Shown in pieces: positions 50,755-63,670 of a stretch of 64,000 nucleotides of DNA. The DNA is from Moringa oleifera (lineage: Eukaryota > Streptophyta > Magnoliopsida > Brassicales > Moringaceae). The translations under genes were made by a program, and so were the position numbers. The DNA is taken from the NCBI GenBank assembly GCA_021397835.1, contig JAJFZO010000658.1, forward strand, positions 1,371,501 through 1,435,500, written 5' to 3'. Position 1 is the first letter of the stretch. Every line of letters starts with the position of its first letter. The notes beneath the pieces were generated by a model that was not told where the DNA came from, made no database searches, and saw only the letters and a list, made by a program, of their open reading frames with translations.

Positions 50755-53700
50755 TTTGAAAAATAAATTTTGAAGAGATGATAGGGAGAAACCAAAAAAA
50801 AAAAGAATTTTTTTAAATATCCATATCGATATCTTCTTTGCTTATAATTAAATTTCAACTGTTGGAGAAGATTTATAGCAATTCATTATCAAAATTTAAG
50901 ATTTATTTGAAAAATTTTTAAAGATCGAAGTTTGATTCAATAATAAAAATATAATTCAATAATTTTCTGGAATATTTATCTTAAAATTTTATGTAACTTT
51001 TATCTTAAGTTTTTTTATTGATTTGAATTGTTTAATTTTTATAAAAATAAAAATTATTTATTTTATTAAATTAATATATATATTAAAATCTTTTTAAAAT
51101 TCAATGTAATCCAAATAAACAAAAGATAATTGATTATCTCAGTTTTGCTAGTTAATTCCCCATAATATTCCAAAGTGTCTTTGATCCAACTTTGGCCCGA
51201 ATTACAGACTTTTGCGGCTTCTCCAAACCTCAACCAGAACTTTAATTCTTCCAAAAAAAAAAAAGAAAAATCAAGATAGGTGACTTAATTTAACACGTGA
51301 TTAATTTTATACCCGAAATCTTTCACCAAATGTAAATCTTCTGACCACAAAATTTGCATACTGACATGTTTCGCAGCGAAGCAACACCAGGCCATGTCCG
51401 TCCCTTCAAAATTGCAATGGACAGTAACCTGTTTTACAAGGGTTCAACTTTTTTGTCGAGCTTACACCAACTTTTTCTTGTACCACACAGGCTTCTTTAT
51501 TGGCGAACAGGTAGGTCACATGGGTGGTGGGACCGTCACCCTTACTTTTTCCACTGAAATTTGTCCGATTCGCACACAGGGTAAGAGCTTGGGGCCTTAT
51601 CGGTCTTTTCTATCAGGCCTTGCAACCGACAACCTTAGTGCAACCCTTTCATCGTACATTCCTCTTCCACAGTCTCATCTGATGCGTGGGACACCCCACC
51701 TACAATAGGGTGTCCCTATACCATCCTATCAGATTTTATTTTAAATCGATCATTCTAGTGCGTCTTTAGATCACTTTGTACGGAATTTCAAGACATTAAA
51801 TTGAGGTTAAAAATTATATTTTTATCTTTAATAAAATATTAAATTACAAATTTCGAGACACTAAAATAATGAAATAAATAATATTACATCATATTTGACG
51901 TAACATCATCTATTATACTAATTTTTAATTTTTATTAAATTATTTTTATTTTTAATTTAATCAAGCTTTTGATATATAATATAATATATATTATTATTAT
52001 AAAATAATTATATTATTAAAAATATTTCGTTAAAAGCTTTTAAATAAGAATTATATTTAACATATTTTAACTTATTTTTATTAATTAAATATTTAATTAA
52101 TGTTAAAATTATATATAATAAAAAATTTTATGTAAAAATATACTTTAAAAAATTATTTATTATAAATTAATGATAATTATAATTATAATGTTAAATAAAA
52201 TAAAATAAAACCAAAATTCATTCCAAATTAAGAGTAATTAAAAATTAATTTTAAAAATTGAGTGAATAAAATTAAATAAAGAAATTATTGTTTTTTAAAA
52301 ATTATTTCAAAAATTATTTAATTAAAAGATATTTTATTTTTTAAAATTCATTAATTAAAAATTATATAAAATAATTATTTTATCTTTTTAAATAAATTAA
52401 TTAATATTATAAATATTATTTAATAATATTTATTAAAAAATATTAATTACAATATTTTAGTGTGATATGTTGGAAATTAAAAATTTTTGATGTTAGAATA
52501 TTCTAAAAATATGTGTTTTTTAATCAAATTGATGCAATTTTTGGTGTCTTCCATTAAAGATGGTCTTAGTGACACCTTAATCTCCTCTTAATGATATTAT
52601 TTTTCAAAAAAATAATTAAAAATATCAAAATAAAATGAGGGTTATTTATTTTCAATTAATATTTTATAATTTTCTAAATTAATTTATATAAAATATCAAT
52701 ATAATTTCAGTTAATTTTTATTTTTAATAATTTTTAAAAATTATTCAAATTAAAGTTTTTATATAATAATTTTTAACTTAAATATTTTTTATATCATCAT
52801 ACATAAATTTTTAAAAAATTAAAATAGTTTTTTAAAAATTTAGTGATATTTTTATATTGAAAATTTATAACAAAATATTTTTAGTATGAACTAAAAAATT
52901 GATTTTTTTTATAACTTGAATATATTTTTATGTTTTTGATAAATTTTAAGTAGAGATTCGTTGTACCAAGATCTTCCTTAGGGTGATTTAGGCTCCAACT
53001 CTAGCGGGCCCTTTTATTTTCAATTTTTAATAAATTTTTAAATAAATAATATTTTTTAAAATTTTATTTATTTTTAACTTATTTAAAATTTATAATAACA
53101 TTTTTTAATTTTTTTAATTTTTCATTTAACTCTAATAGCATTTTAATTTTTTATCATTTAAAATTCAATATTTTTTATTGATTTTCATATTTTCATAAAA
53201 ATTTTACAATTAATTGCAAGATAATATGAGATAAAAAAGGTTCCTTTCAATTGTTCACGATTTTTTAATTAAAATTTAGTTATCTTATCTATTTACATAA
53301 TCATCTTAAATTTATTATATAATAATTTTTTATGATAAAATTTATTACTAAATTATTTTAAATAATTTTTTAATTCTGTATATATTTTTTTATGATTTAA
53401 AAAATTGTTATATTTTAGTGATAATATTATAAAAAAAATATTATTAGTCTTAAAAATTTTAAAACAAGACGTGTTACAATTATTGGTGGTTCAAATTTTA
53501 TATAGTGCATTAAAAATTTTGAAAAAAAGTTTTATAAATAAAAATAAGAAAATAATTTAAATTATTTAATTTTATAAAATAATAAATTATTTTCTAAATC
53601 CATAATATTTACAAAATTTTATTACCAGTACATATATTAACTTTTTCAAAATTAAATTTAACAAAAAGTTACTTATGTTTAACTACATAAAAAAATTAAT

Positions 53701-56700
53701 CATCATTTTATCAATAGTAAAATGCTTATTACTTAAAATAAAATATAATATTTAATTAATAAATTTATATTTTTTAAAATAAAAATATTAAAATGACTAA
53801 AGCATCTAATTTTTTCTGTTCGTCTTAAGCTTTAGGTGTGGAGTTATCTTTGTATTGCACAAGACTCTTAATTTGATTTTTTTTTTTTTTAAAGTATGAT
53901 GTTTAATATATATCAAATCAAAAATTTATATGTAAAATTTGCTTTAAAAAATTATAAAATTTTAATTTAAAAATTAGAAATATTAAAAAATTAAAGGTAC
54001 GATCATTATTAAAATATTTTAAAAATAAATTAAATAAATTATTAATTTCATATAAGATCTATGACTCAAATTTAAATATTTTTTAATTAATTTTAAGTAA
54101 ATCAATTAATAAATACTTGTCAAAGTAATCTTAAGTTCAACTATTGTATTGTTTGTTGTATTTGTCGTTTAGTCGCTTATTAATATCAAAAAATCTTAGG
54201 ATGATCTTGTGATTTTAATGATTTTTATTTGATTTTTGAGACTCTTATTTTCTTGTAATATTGATTACTCAAAGATAAATAAGTACTATAAACTAACAAT
54301 AAAATAATCAAAAATAAATCACAAAAAAGCAAATAGGTTGCTCGATCGAATATTTTTTATTTTATTTAGTTTTTTAATTATAAAAAATTATCATCATAAA
54401 ATTTTTAATTATTTTATGATAAATAAAAATTAAAAAAAAATATTCGATATGATAAAAATATTTTAATAAATATTTGATACTTTTTATATTGCCGCATCAG
54501 GTATCATTATTTTCTGTATCGCATTAACAAAACTTTAAATTGTGTTGTCATGTCAGATATCATGTTTTTTTGTACACTATTATAAAAATTTTAAATTATA
54601 TTATCACTTCAGATATCATGTTTTTTATATCATATTAATAAAATTTTGATATATATTATATTATAAATATTTTTTATTAATTGAATTAATTTTTTTATTA
54701 AAATAATTATAATTAAAAATTATAATTAATTTTTTTAAAAAATAATTTATCAATTATTTCGTTAATTTTCATATTTTGCTTCAACGAATATGTCCAAAAT
54801 AAATTTTAAAGAAGCAAAAAAAAAAAAAGTCATAATCACCTCAGTGGGTAAGAGGTCGACTTCTTGCTGTCTGGCATTGGATTCCTACCTTTCATGACAA
54901 CAAATTGAACCACAAAGATGGGTTACCCTTAAAAGATAGTTGTACGGACGGTCCAATCTGTTGTGAACAGTGACCAAAGGATTCCTTTCCGTTCACCTAA
55001 CAGGCTGGCGCCAAAAAAATGTGCTATTAAGGGGTTGCTAGCAGTTGGTAGGTCATTCCTGTAAAAATAATTGTCGTCTCTATTTTTCAATAATTGGTTG
55101 AACACATGAACCCGAAGGAGGATGGAGGAAATGCCTAATTACAAGTAAACAAATAAATACAATTAAATATCACATGCATCTATGTGCACGTTTTATAATT
55201 AATAATTTAATAATATTTATTTTTAATTTAATAAATTATAATTTATTTTAAAAAAATCATTGAAAAATTCAAATTAACAAAAAAATTCAAATCGCTTAAA
55301 TTGATTCTGATGTTTGAGTCAGAGGATTATATTTGAATTCACACTAGTTAATTTTCATGTATACTATTACTGAGATTTATGGTGTCGTTCACATCATTTG
55401 ATATATATATATATATATTGTTGACCTAATTCTTAGTTTGAAAAATCTTTCCACGTTATTCTAATTTTTTTTTATTGTCCTTATAATTTAATAATTTAAT
55501 CACAAATTCAATTATTAATTAAATGTTTATTTTTTCTTACAATAAAAAACTCCTAGTTTGAAAAAATAATTCACGAAAAGTCTAGTTTGGCTCTTGCATA
55601 TTTGACTTCATGCGTTCCATCACAGTAGGATAGCAAATCACTTTATATATATAATATTATACAAGGACGAAGGGGACTAACAAATTATTATTCAATCTAA
55701 TTATGATCGTACATACAATTTTATTTATTTAAAAATTTAACTTTGCAAGATGTAATATTTTAAACATTAATAAAATAAATATTTATTAATTATTTATTTC
55801 ACGGTGATTTAATTTGATTAAATAAAAAAAATTATAATCCACAATTCCACTTCCAAAAGAAGAGCTGCCATTTCCATTTGAAAGATATATATTAATTAGA
55901 TTTCATAGGTGAAAATAATTAGGTAGGGTCCCACAAGTAAAAAAAGTAAAACCATCCGACTAATTGGAGACCAAAAGCATGGTAATTGCTTTCGTGATGG
56001 TCTGTGTTCTTATCTTTGCACAAGGTGACTGGTCAATTCGCTTGCCCCATCCAATTACGTACGGACCAGCAGCAGGTTATAACTGCTAAAGATAAGGCCC
56101 AAAGTCTCTCGGTGGAGTCTGTCAATTGATAGTAAATATGAGTCCTAATTTTAACAATTCAATGTCATGTTCTTGCTTAGGTTGGGGTCGACCCTACAGT
56201 TTAGGCATATCTATTTAAGCCTGCTGGAATCTCACTGTTTGAGTGATATCAATTTTTTCTTTTTTTATAATTTTAAATTTTGTTTAATATATTTTTATTT
56301 TAAAATTTTATAATTTTTTTAATACAATCATTATTTTTATAGTTATTATTAAAAATAAAATTATAATTGATAGTCATGTATGATTTTAATTTTTTATTAT
56401 AAATATTTTAAACGTTTAATTATTACTTTCCGTATTTTACAAGATTAAGAGAGTTCGTAGAGTCATATGTTTTTAAGAAATTTTTTTTGAAAGTAAAAGA
56501 GAATAATTTGTTATTTTATTTATAATTTTTTTAACAAATAATATTTCATTAACATAAATATATTATTGAAACATGTATATATATTTTTTTAAAAAATTAT
56601 TATTAAATTATTATTTTATTCGTATCTATTATTTTTTAATTCACAATGTTGTCATTAACTCTTTCCCAATCAAATCCTTTCGCCCATCCAAATGCCATCA

Positions 56701-56829
56701 TGTCAAGGATTTCATCTCCTCCATTCTCGAACCTTTCAAGACTTGAATGTGTCCAATAGTTTCATAGTTTTAATATTATTTTAAACAAATTTTCAATTTT
56801 TTAAAATATTTTATAATAAATTTTAATAT

Positions 56830-58355
56830 ATCAAGTTAAATTAAATTAAATTAAATTTTATTTTAAAAAATTAAACTTAAAAATATTTAAATAAAAATTT
56901 TTATAATAAAGTTTAATTTATAATTTTTATTGATGTAAAATATATATGAAATTGATAAAAAATAAATGATAAAGATCTTATAAAATTTTAATATTTGATT
57001 TATGTTATTAAACATATTTTCATATTGCATTGGCATGACGAAAATTGATGAAATAATCTCTAAATACTTAACGCTATTAAAAATAAGAGTTAATGTTAGG
57101 GGTATCTTCATTTGTTTATTTAATTTTAATATGATTTATTGTTGATCTTGATCAAATTGATCTGTCTTTTTTTTTTTTTTTTTCTTTTCTTCCTTACCAA
57201 GCTCAGTAGTTTTTTTCCTAGTTTTTTATTTTATTTTTCTTTTAGCAACAAAGGCGAAAGTGTTGCACTCTCATTCATGGCCTAGGCAGTCAAGGGCTTG
57301 AGCATCCCAATTAGAGGCTTCATCAGATTTTCTCCCTCTTCCTTAATTATCTTCATCCCCTTTCTTATTCTCCCATTAAACTTTTTCTTCCATCCATCTT
57401 GGCCTTGACATAGCCTTTTTCCTCATCTAGCTCACCATTTCCAACCTTTTTCTTTTCTCCTTCATCCTCAAAGGCTTCAAAGACGATTAGATTAACAGTC
57501 TTATTCATCTCATCGGTTAAATTGATGAGTTCTTCAAACATCTTCATGATTTCTTTTGCTATGGATTGTTAACATTTTCAAGTCATATTAGTAACCTAGT
57601 TCAGTACTTGATCAAAAAGGGTGGAGAAAAAGTCTCAAGTCCAATCTTCCTCTCTTTATTCTCCCAATTAATCAAAAAGAAAACAAAATAAATATATGTA
57701 TACATAAAAAGATATTATAAGTATTTCAAGTAGATCTGTGTATTGATTCCAAGATCAATATGCAGAAAATGGTTAAAAAAGAATGTTTGCACTTCTGTAT
57801 TGTTAATGCATTTAAGGCAATAAGAATCCTCTTGATTTCATACTAGGGTTTTTGAAGATTACATTGTATTTATTACTTAATGACCTTGATTTCACACAAA
57901 GTTTTTTTAAGATTTATTGATGAGTTGGAGAATAGTAAGAGCCATTTCTTAGTAAATGAATGTCTCTGTAATAGAACATGTAAAAATAGCAGAACAATTA
58001 TGCTCTTGGTGGATGCATTCACAAAAAAAGAAGTGGTCATTAGGGATAGAAAAGAAGAAGTTCAAAGAAGAAGAAGAAAAAGTAGAGATAATTAAAATAC
58101 ATATATAGTTTTGAGTAATTAAATAAATTTTAAATTTTAATTTTATATTTTAATAATCAGTTAACGTCATTGTTGATCCTTTAGTAAAAGATTCATCTCA
58201 ACTAACATATAAACATTCAGGTTTAAATCATTATTTTAAAATATAAAGATGTGTTTGGTAGTATAGGTCAAATATCGAGATTTTATGAAATTTTTACCCA
58301 AAAATAAATAGGAGTAAATTCATAAAACCTTTCCATGTTATGGATAGTAAATATA
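56830..58355. other. Unit B-specific segment, about 1.5 kb
   Basis: This part has no counterpart in unit A near 32690. It holds a long T run (about 57168-57185), an open minus-strand frame (57365-57547, Glu/Lys-rich) and a plus-strand frame (57880-58095) ending in an Arg/Lys cluster. Neither has a known domain. It is either an insertion in B, perhaps a non-autonomous element, or a deletion in A. Confidence 0.5.
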
Positions 58356-59530
58356 TATATATGAGAAACTATTCATGGTCAAAATTTTTTTGGTTGATCT
58401 AATAGATGAAAAATATAAAATTTATATATGAAGATAATTAATGGTAAGTTATATAAAAAATTCTAATGTTTACTTCATGTTATCCATTAAATTCTAATTT
58501 AAATAATTATAAAAAATTAAGATTTTTTTTTGTTTTTGAAATACCTCAAATGAATGTTTTATTTTATTTTGAATTTATTCTTTAAATTTAAATAAATTTT
58601 AATGTAAATTTTTTTATAAATTTTTAAAATTTTGTCAATGTAAATTTTAAAAATATATTTTCAACACTCAAAAATTAATAAATTTTTTGTTATAATAATT
58701 TAAATTTTTTATATATGTAAAAAAATTTAAATCAAAATTTATTATATAAAAATTTAAATATTAAAATTGGATTGATAATATAAAATTAAAAATTAAAAGT
58801 TATATAAAATTTTTAATATATAGTTAAATTTTTAATTTGAAAAATAAACTAATTTAAAATAAAAGTCAGGTTCATTTACCCATATTTATGAACAATTTAC
58901 CAAAATTTCAAGGGGTGAACACCTTTATTAAGCACGAGTGGTCCTTGTCGAGAAAGACCAAATATAAAGTTGAGAACACATTGTTTGGTTATAAAACGGC
59001 CACGTCACATGGAGTTTGTTCTGTCACATGCAATTTTTGAACAGTTTAAGCCACCCGCTTTCCATGTTTGGATAACGTGCAATCTACTCGATGTTGTGTA
59101 CAATAATTTTTAGAAAATTAAAAAAAATATTTCGTTTTGTTTCTTTAGATATTTTATTAACTGAAAAAGTAAATACAATATTAGTAAAATAAAATAAAAC
59201 AAAGTTACATCAAAAAATCTGATTTTAAGCTCCATGCAACAATTAATCTATGTGTTCCATGAGTATTTAAAACAATATAATCGGCTAGAAACTCCTGTTA
59301 ACTCTAAGGTTATTATTATGTTAAATTAATTTTAAAATTATATTTGGAAATGAATTTTATATGTAAAATTTGAATTAAAAATAAAAAGTATTTTTCATCA
59401 CTATTGCAAAATATTAAGCTGTAAAGGAAAAATATCTTTTAAAAAATAATGCAGATTTTTCAGTGAGTCTACTTAATTTGGATGGACTAGGCGAAGAGGA
59501 AAAAAAAACATTAATGAAGGTATAATGCTG

Positions 59531-59540
59531 TTTATATAAA
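59531..59540 (+). promoter_or_regulatory. TATA box of the unit B CYP81
   Basis: TTTATATAAA lies about 70 bases upstream of the ATG. The same place in unit A (about 33819-33828) reads CTACATAAA, so unit A lacks this TATA box. A TATAAT about 12 bases upstream is present in both. Confidence 0.55.
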
Positions 59541-59610
59541 CCTTGATGCTCACAATACAAATCCACCAGGAGCTTTCAAGCTGTGTGGTATAGAGGCAAA
59601 AGGCTGACAA

Positions 59611-61110
59611 ATGGAGGCAGTAATACTGATGCTTTACGCTGGTCTCTCTCTGATCTCTCTCGTTATTGCTTTTAAGTTGCTGTTCCGGGGAAGAACCTGC
59701 AAGAACCTTCCTCCAGGGCCGCCTTCTGTTCCTGTTTTGGGTCATCTCCGTCTCCTGAAACCACCCCTTCACCGCACCTTCTCCGATCTCGCACAAAAGT
59801 ACGGCCCCATAATCTCTTTGAAGTTTGGATATCGCCACGTGGTTGTGGTTTCCTCATTGTCTATTGCCCAAGATTGCTTTACAACACACGACACCGTCTT
59901 AGCCAATCGCCCTCGCTTTGCCACTTCCAAGCATATCGCTTATGATAACACGACTGTGACGACTGCACCCTACGGTGACCTCTGGCGGAACCTGCGCCGC
60001 ATCTGCACCGTTGAAATCCTTTCTACGAATCGCCTCAACACCTTCTCAGGAATTCGACAGGATGAAGTGAAACTGCTACTCCAGAAACTGGCGCGTAGTT
60101 CCGGTGGAAGTTTTGCAAAGGTGCAGCTGAGACCTCTTTTAACAATCTTAACTTACAATAACATCATGAGAATGATGACAGGAAAGAGGTATTATGGCGA
60201 AGACTCGGAAAACGAGGACAAAGCGAAACTTTTCATGGGGCTTATGGAAGATATTCTTACAATATCTGGGGCAGAAAATCTAAGTGATTATGTGCCCATG
60301 TTGAGATGGTTTTATTCCAAGTTTGAGAACAAAGTGAAGATGCTTCACACAAGAATGGATGCATTCTTGCAGGGTCTCATTGATGAGCACCGAAGCGAGA
60401 AATCCACCAGCAACAGCATGATTGACCATTTGCTTTCCTTGCGAGAATCGCAGCCTGAGTATTACACAGACAGAATCATCAAAGGGCTTATACAGGCCAT
60501 GTTACTTGCAGGAACTGACACGTCGTCAATCACTCTTGAATGGGCAATGGCCAATTTGGTTGATCATCCTGATGTATTGAAGCAAGCTAAAGCTGAGTTG
60601 GACATCCAAGTGGGTGAAGATCGCTTGATTGATGAAGCAGACCTGGCCAACTGTCCTCACCTCCAAAATATCATATCAGAAACCCTAAGATTACACATTC
60701 CACTCCCGCTTTTAGTCCCCCACTTGACATCGGAAGATTGCATCATCGGTGGATACAAAATCCCACGAGAGACAATGGTACTCTTCAACGCCTGGGCCAT
60801 TCATAGGGACCCTGAGTTGTGGGACGACCCGGAAAGTTTTAATCCCGGAAGATTTGAGATCGGAGAAGAAGCAGCTCGTAACTTGCTTCCGTTTGGAGGG
60901 GGTAGGAGGATTTGTGTTGGACTCGGCCTGGCGAAACGCATAGTGGGGTTGACCTTAGGTTCTCTGATACAATGCTTCGACTGGAAAGGAGTGAAGGAAG
61001 GGAAGATCGATATGACTGAAAAAGCAGGACTCGTGATGCCTATGGTTGAGCCATTAGAGCTCATGTGCAGAACTCGACCAGGGGTTAGTAAACTCCTTGC
61101 TCAAGATTGA
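59611..61110 (+). CDS. Cytochrome P450, CYP81 family-like (unit B copy)
   Basis: An uninterrupted 499-aa frame, aligned end to end without gaps to the unit A copy. Membrane anchor, Pro hinge, AGTDTS, ETLR, FNPGRF and the heme loop with Cys435 are all present. There are 31 substitutions. Several cluster in the C-terminal third: LHIPLPLLVPH replaces LHPPVPLLIPH just after ExxR, IPRET replaces IPGET, and the heme loop reads GRRICVG instead of GRRFCAG. The first two segments surround the SRS5 substrate-recognition loop, so substrate range may differ. Its TATA box looks better than that of the other copy. The frame is intact, so the gene is probably active. Confidence 0.92.
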   Translation: MEAVILMLYAGLSLISLVIAFKLLFRGRTCKNLPPGPPSVPVLGHLRLLKPPLHRTFSDLAQKYGPIISLKFGYRHVVVVSSLSIAQDCFTTHDTVLANRPRFATSKHIAYDNTTVTTAPYGDLWRNLRRICTVEILSTNRLNTFSGIRQDEVKLLLQKLARSSGGSFAKVQLRPLLTILTYNNIMRMMTGKRYYGEDSENEDKAKLFMGLMEDILTISGAENLSDYVPMLRWFYSKFENKVKMLHTRMDAFLQGLIDEHRSEKSTSNSMIDHLLSLRESQPEYYTDRIIKGLIQAMLLAGTDTSSITLEWAMANLVDHPDVLKQAKAELDIQVGEDRLIDEADLANCPHLQNIISETLRLHIPLPLLVPHLTSEDCIIGGYKIPRETMVLFNAWAIHRDPELWDDPESFNPGRFEIGEEAARNLLPFGGGRRICVGLGLAKRIVGLTLGSLIQCFDWKGVKEGKIDMTEKAGLVMPMVEPLELMCRTRPGVSKLLAQD

Positions 61111-62477
61111 TAAGAATGACTCAGAAAATAGAGGAGACTTTCCCCATCTTTAATCTCATCTGTATTCAGATGCGCTAGCTTGAATATTGAGCCATTATGG
61201 GAGCCCATCTGCCTTTAATATCCATGTTTGCTTAGTATCAATAATGTTGTGTTCAAATTTTGTACCTTTTGAATAAGTAATGAGTGTTTCCTTCTGTAAT
61301 TCGTACTGTACTGAAATCAATAAACGGCAAAAACGAAATGCAAAATCAGTCTTAAGAAGGATCAGTACTTAAAATATGAGTAGCTGTAGAGACTGGCCGT
61401 AGATAGCCTGGTTAAAGATTACCCACAACCGACCAAACGACAGTCAAGGTTGCATTTATAAGTTCCGTGACGGCCGGCCGGGGCCGATGCATCGATTGTC
61501 CCTTCCACGCTATGGCCCCGTGGTCCTGTTTGGACTTTGGATACTCATTTTTCATGATCTTTTAAGGTAAATGTATGGTTTCCAGGCGGAGTCGGCACTG
61601 TGATTAATTTGGTATTTCCGTACCATGATGTGCTGTGACCACAGAGTTGCCCCCTACTCTTTGCCGCCAAACCAACAAACTCCATCGTCTTCCGGCCGGC
61701 AGGCAGCATCTGTCTTCTTTGCGTTTATGGAGAGTCAGTGGGTTCTAGATCGGGATCCAACACTCAGAACTAACCATTTTCTGGAAGTTATACACCTGAC
61801 TTGCCTTTTTTTTTTTTTTCTTTATACTTATATTAATGTTGCACCGATTAATGGCTGTTCACCTCGAATATCAAGTGCAAAAATTCTAATGCAATTAAGA
61901 GTATGGCAAGGTGTGGTAGGTACTTGATCTTCCAAATTCTTTTCAGTGCCATGGGAAGCATATCAAAGATAAAAACCATTTGCTCATCCCAATTCATATT
62001 GAGTTTAATTTTTAATATAAATTTTAAAAAATATTTTTATAATTTATAATAATAATATATAAAATAAAAATATATAAAACTATAAACGATATTTTAAGTT
62101 ACTATATAAAGCTTGATGTTTAAAAAATAAAATTTAAAATTTAAATTATCAATTTAGATCAAATTAAATTTTAGAGCAAACGATTTTGAAAAAATTAAAG
62201 ATATTGCGTTTTTAAAATATTTACAAAATAAATCAAATTAGTGCATGGCATCCAACATTATTTTGTTATATATTTCCCCTGCCTTTGGAGCTATTGGTCG
62301 CCAAAGAGATAGTATAAGCTCAGGCTAGAAAAAATTCAGGCCTTGTTTGGTTCATTCACTGGTATTGTTCTGAGAATCCTGACCTTTAGCTCCCCATAAC
62401 CAATGATAAACCTTCGGTAGTAAAGCCTGCGATCGATGAAAGTAAACTGAGATGAGCATTCTTGGCAATTTGTAGCA
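61111..62477. other. CYP81 3' UTR and downstream spacer, unit B
   Basis: Matches 35400-36756. It holds a 3' UTR-like start, a GC-richer block around 61380-61790 and AT-rich DNA. No gene is recognised. Confidence 0.55.
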
Positions 62478-63036
62478 TCAGTAGCACCCAAGCTTCATTT
62501 CATTAGCTACAATTTCCTTGAACTCCAGTCCTTCCTCTTCCATCATATCATCGGTAGACTGAAGCCTTCCCGACACTTGTCCTGTAACATTATCCAACCG
62601 CTATAGACTCCAAATAGTTCCCCAGAGCCAACCCTTTCTTGAAGTCAATCGGATCCAAGCAGTCTCTGAAAATGGATTCAATCATCTCTCTCACTTCACC
62701 TTCTCTAACGGGTCTATGAGCTTCAATGCATTTATATGAGAAGAGCTTATTATGACTAACTTTTTCTTTCCTTAACGTCATGAGGACCCTGAACAATCCA
62801 TACAAAACAATGGCAACCTCCGAACAGTTTGGCAACTGCCTGAATCTTATGATTCTGTGCCAATTATTGGCTATATTCTATAAGCACTTTCTTAGCCAGT
62901 TCTGGTTCAGAGATGATAACGTTTAGCATTGAACCGAACCATACAGAAAATATAGGGCCACAGAATTGCGACCATTCAGCAAAACACCGATTTTTGACTA
63001 GTTCGATGTCGCAAAGGTTTCCCGAGATCGGCCATG
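62478..63036 (-). pseudogene. CYP98A-like cytochrome P450 fragment, unit B
   Basis: Same fragment as in unit A, reading EAHRPVREGEVREMIE, SIFRDCLDP and KEIVANEMKLG pieces, with the shared stop after ESIAVG. It has extra changes in the VKVRK part that shift frame. Heme and I-helix regions are absent. Confidence 0.8.
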
Positions 63037-63278
63037 TTGTTGTGAAAATTTTCTGTTAACGATGGATATTTAAAGATTTTTAATATTAATATGAGATCTT
63101 ACAAATATAATAAGTCTAGATCACCAAAAATCAAATCGTTAGCAAGATTAGGCAATTACAGACATGAGGTTGGGTTTCCCTGAGAAGAAGCACACAAAAC
63201 TGGCCATAAATTTGGCCATGGAAGATATGGGCGAAGCATTTCTCATTGTTATCTTGCAAACTGAGCTAAAATCCTCAA

Positions 63279-63670
63279 ATGGGCGAGTTTCATATTCCCA
63301 CCGTTGACCTCTTTGTAGAAGGTGATGATGATGGAAGGAAGAAGGCCAGGCAAGTGATTACAAAAGCTTGCTCCGAGTATGGTTTCTTCCGAATCGTGAA
63401 CCACTGGGTGCCCCTCTGCCTCATGAGTTGAGCCCTTCAGTTTCCGTTGTGGAGAGCATCTTGAATGACTGTTTAGGTCTGCCTTCGAACTTCCTGAAGC
63501 AGAATAACACTGACAGGAGCTGGGACTTCATGGTAGCAAAGCATTGCTTCCCGGCAACTGAGACTGAGAATGAAGTTTCAATCTTGCTGCTCCTGATTGT
63601 GAGGTTGTCAAATATCAGCCTTCGATGAATGAGACAATAAAACCAATGATCTAGCAGATCGGAAAATTAG
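63279..63670 (+). pseudogene. 2-oxoglutarate-dependent dioxygenase fragment, unit B
   Basis: It starts MGEFHIPTVDL and continues GDDDGRKKA, then ITKACSEYGFFRIVNH, the conserved DIOX_N core that unit A lost. Here the three residues SPL after VDL are missing instead. After PLCLMS a TGA interrupts the frame. A second frame gives GLPSNFLKQNNTDRSWDFMV and FPATETENE. No catalytic HxD...H region follows, so it is a pseudogene. Confidence 0.78.

Larger units (their letters stand above)
50755..59610. other. AT-rich spacer and CYP81 upstream region, unit B
   Basis: Colinear with about 25500-33899. It includes the balanced-composition islands at 51140-51740, 54830-55150 and 55920-56220. No gene or transposon protein is recognisable. 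Confidence 0.55.

Noticed and set aside
51394..51708. 104-codon plus-strand frame in unit B
   Set aside because: The homologous unit A stretch (26100-26420) has frame-breaking differences; no known domain.
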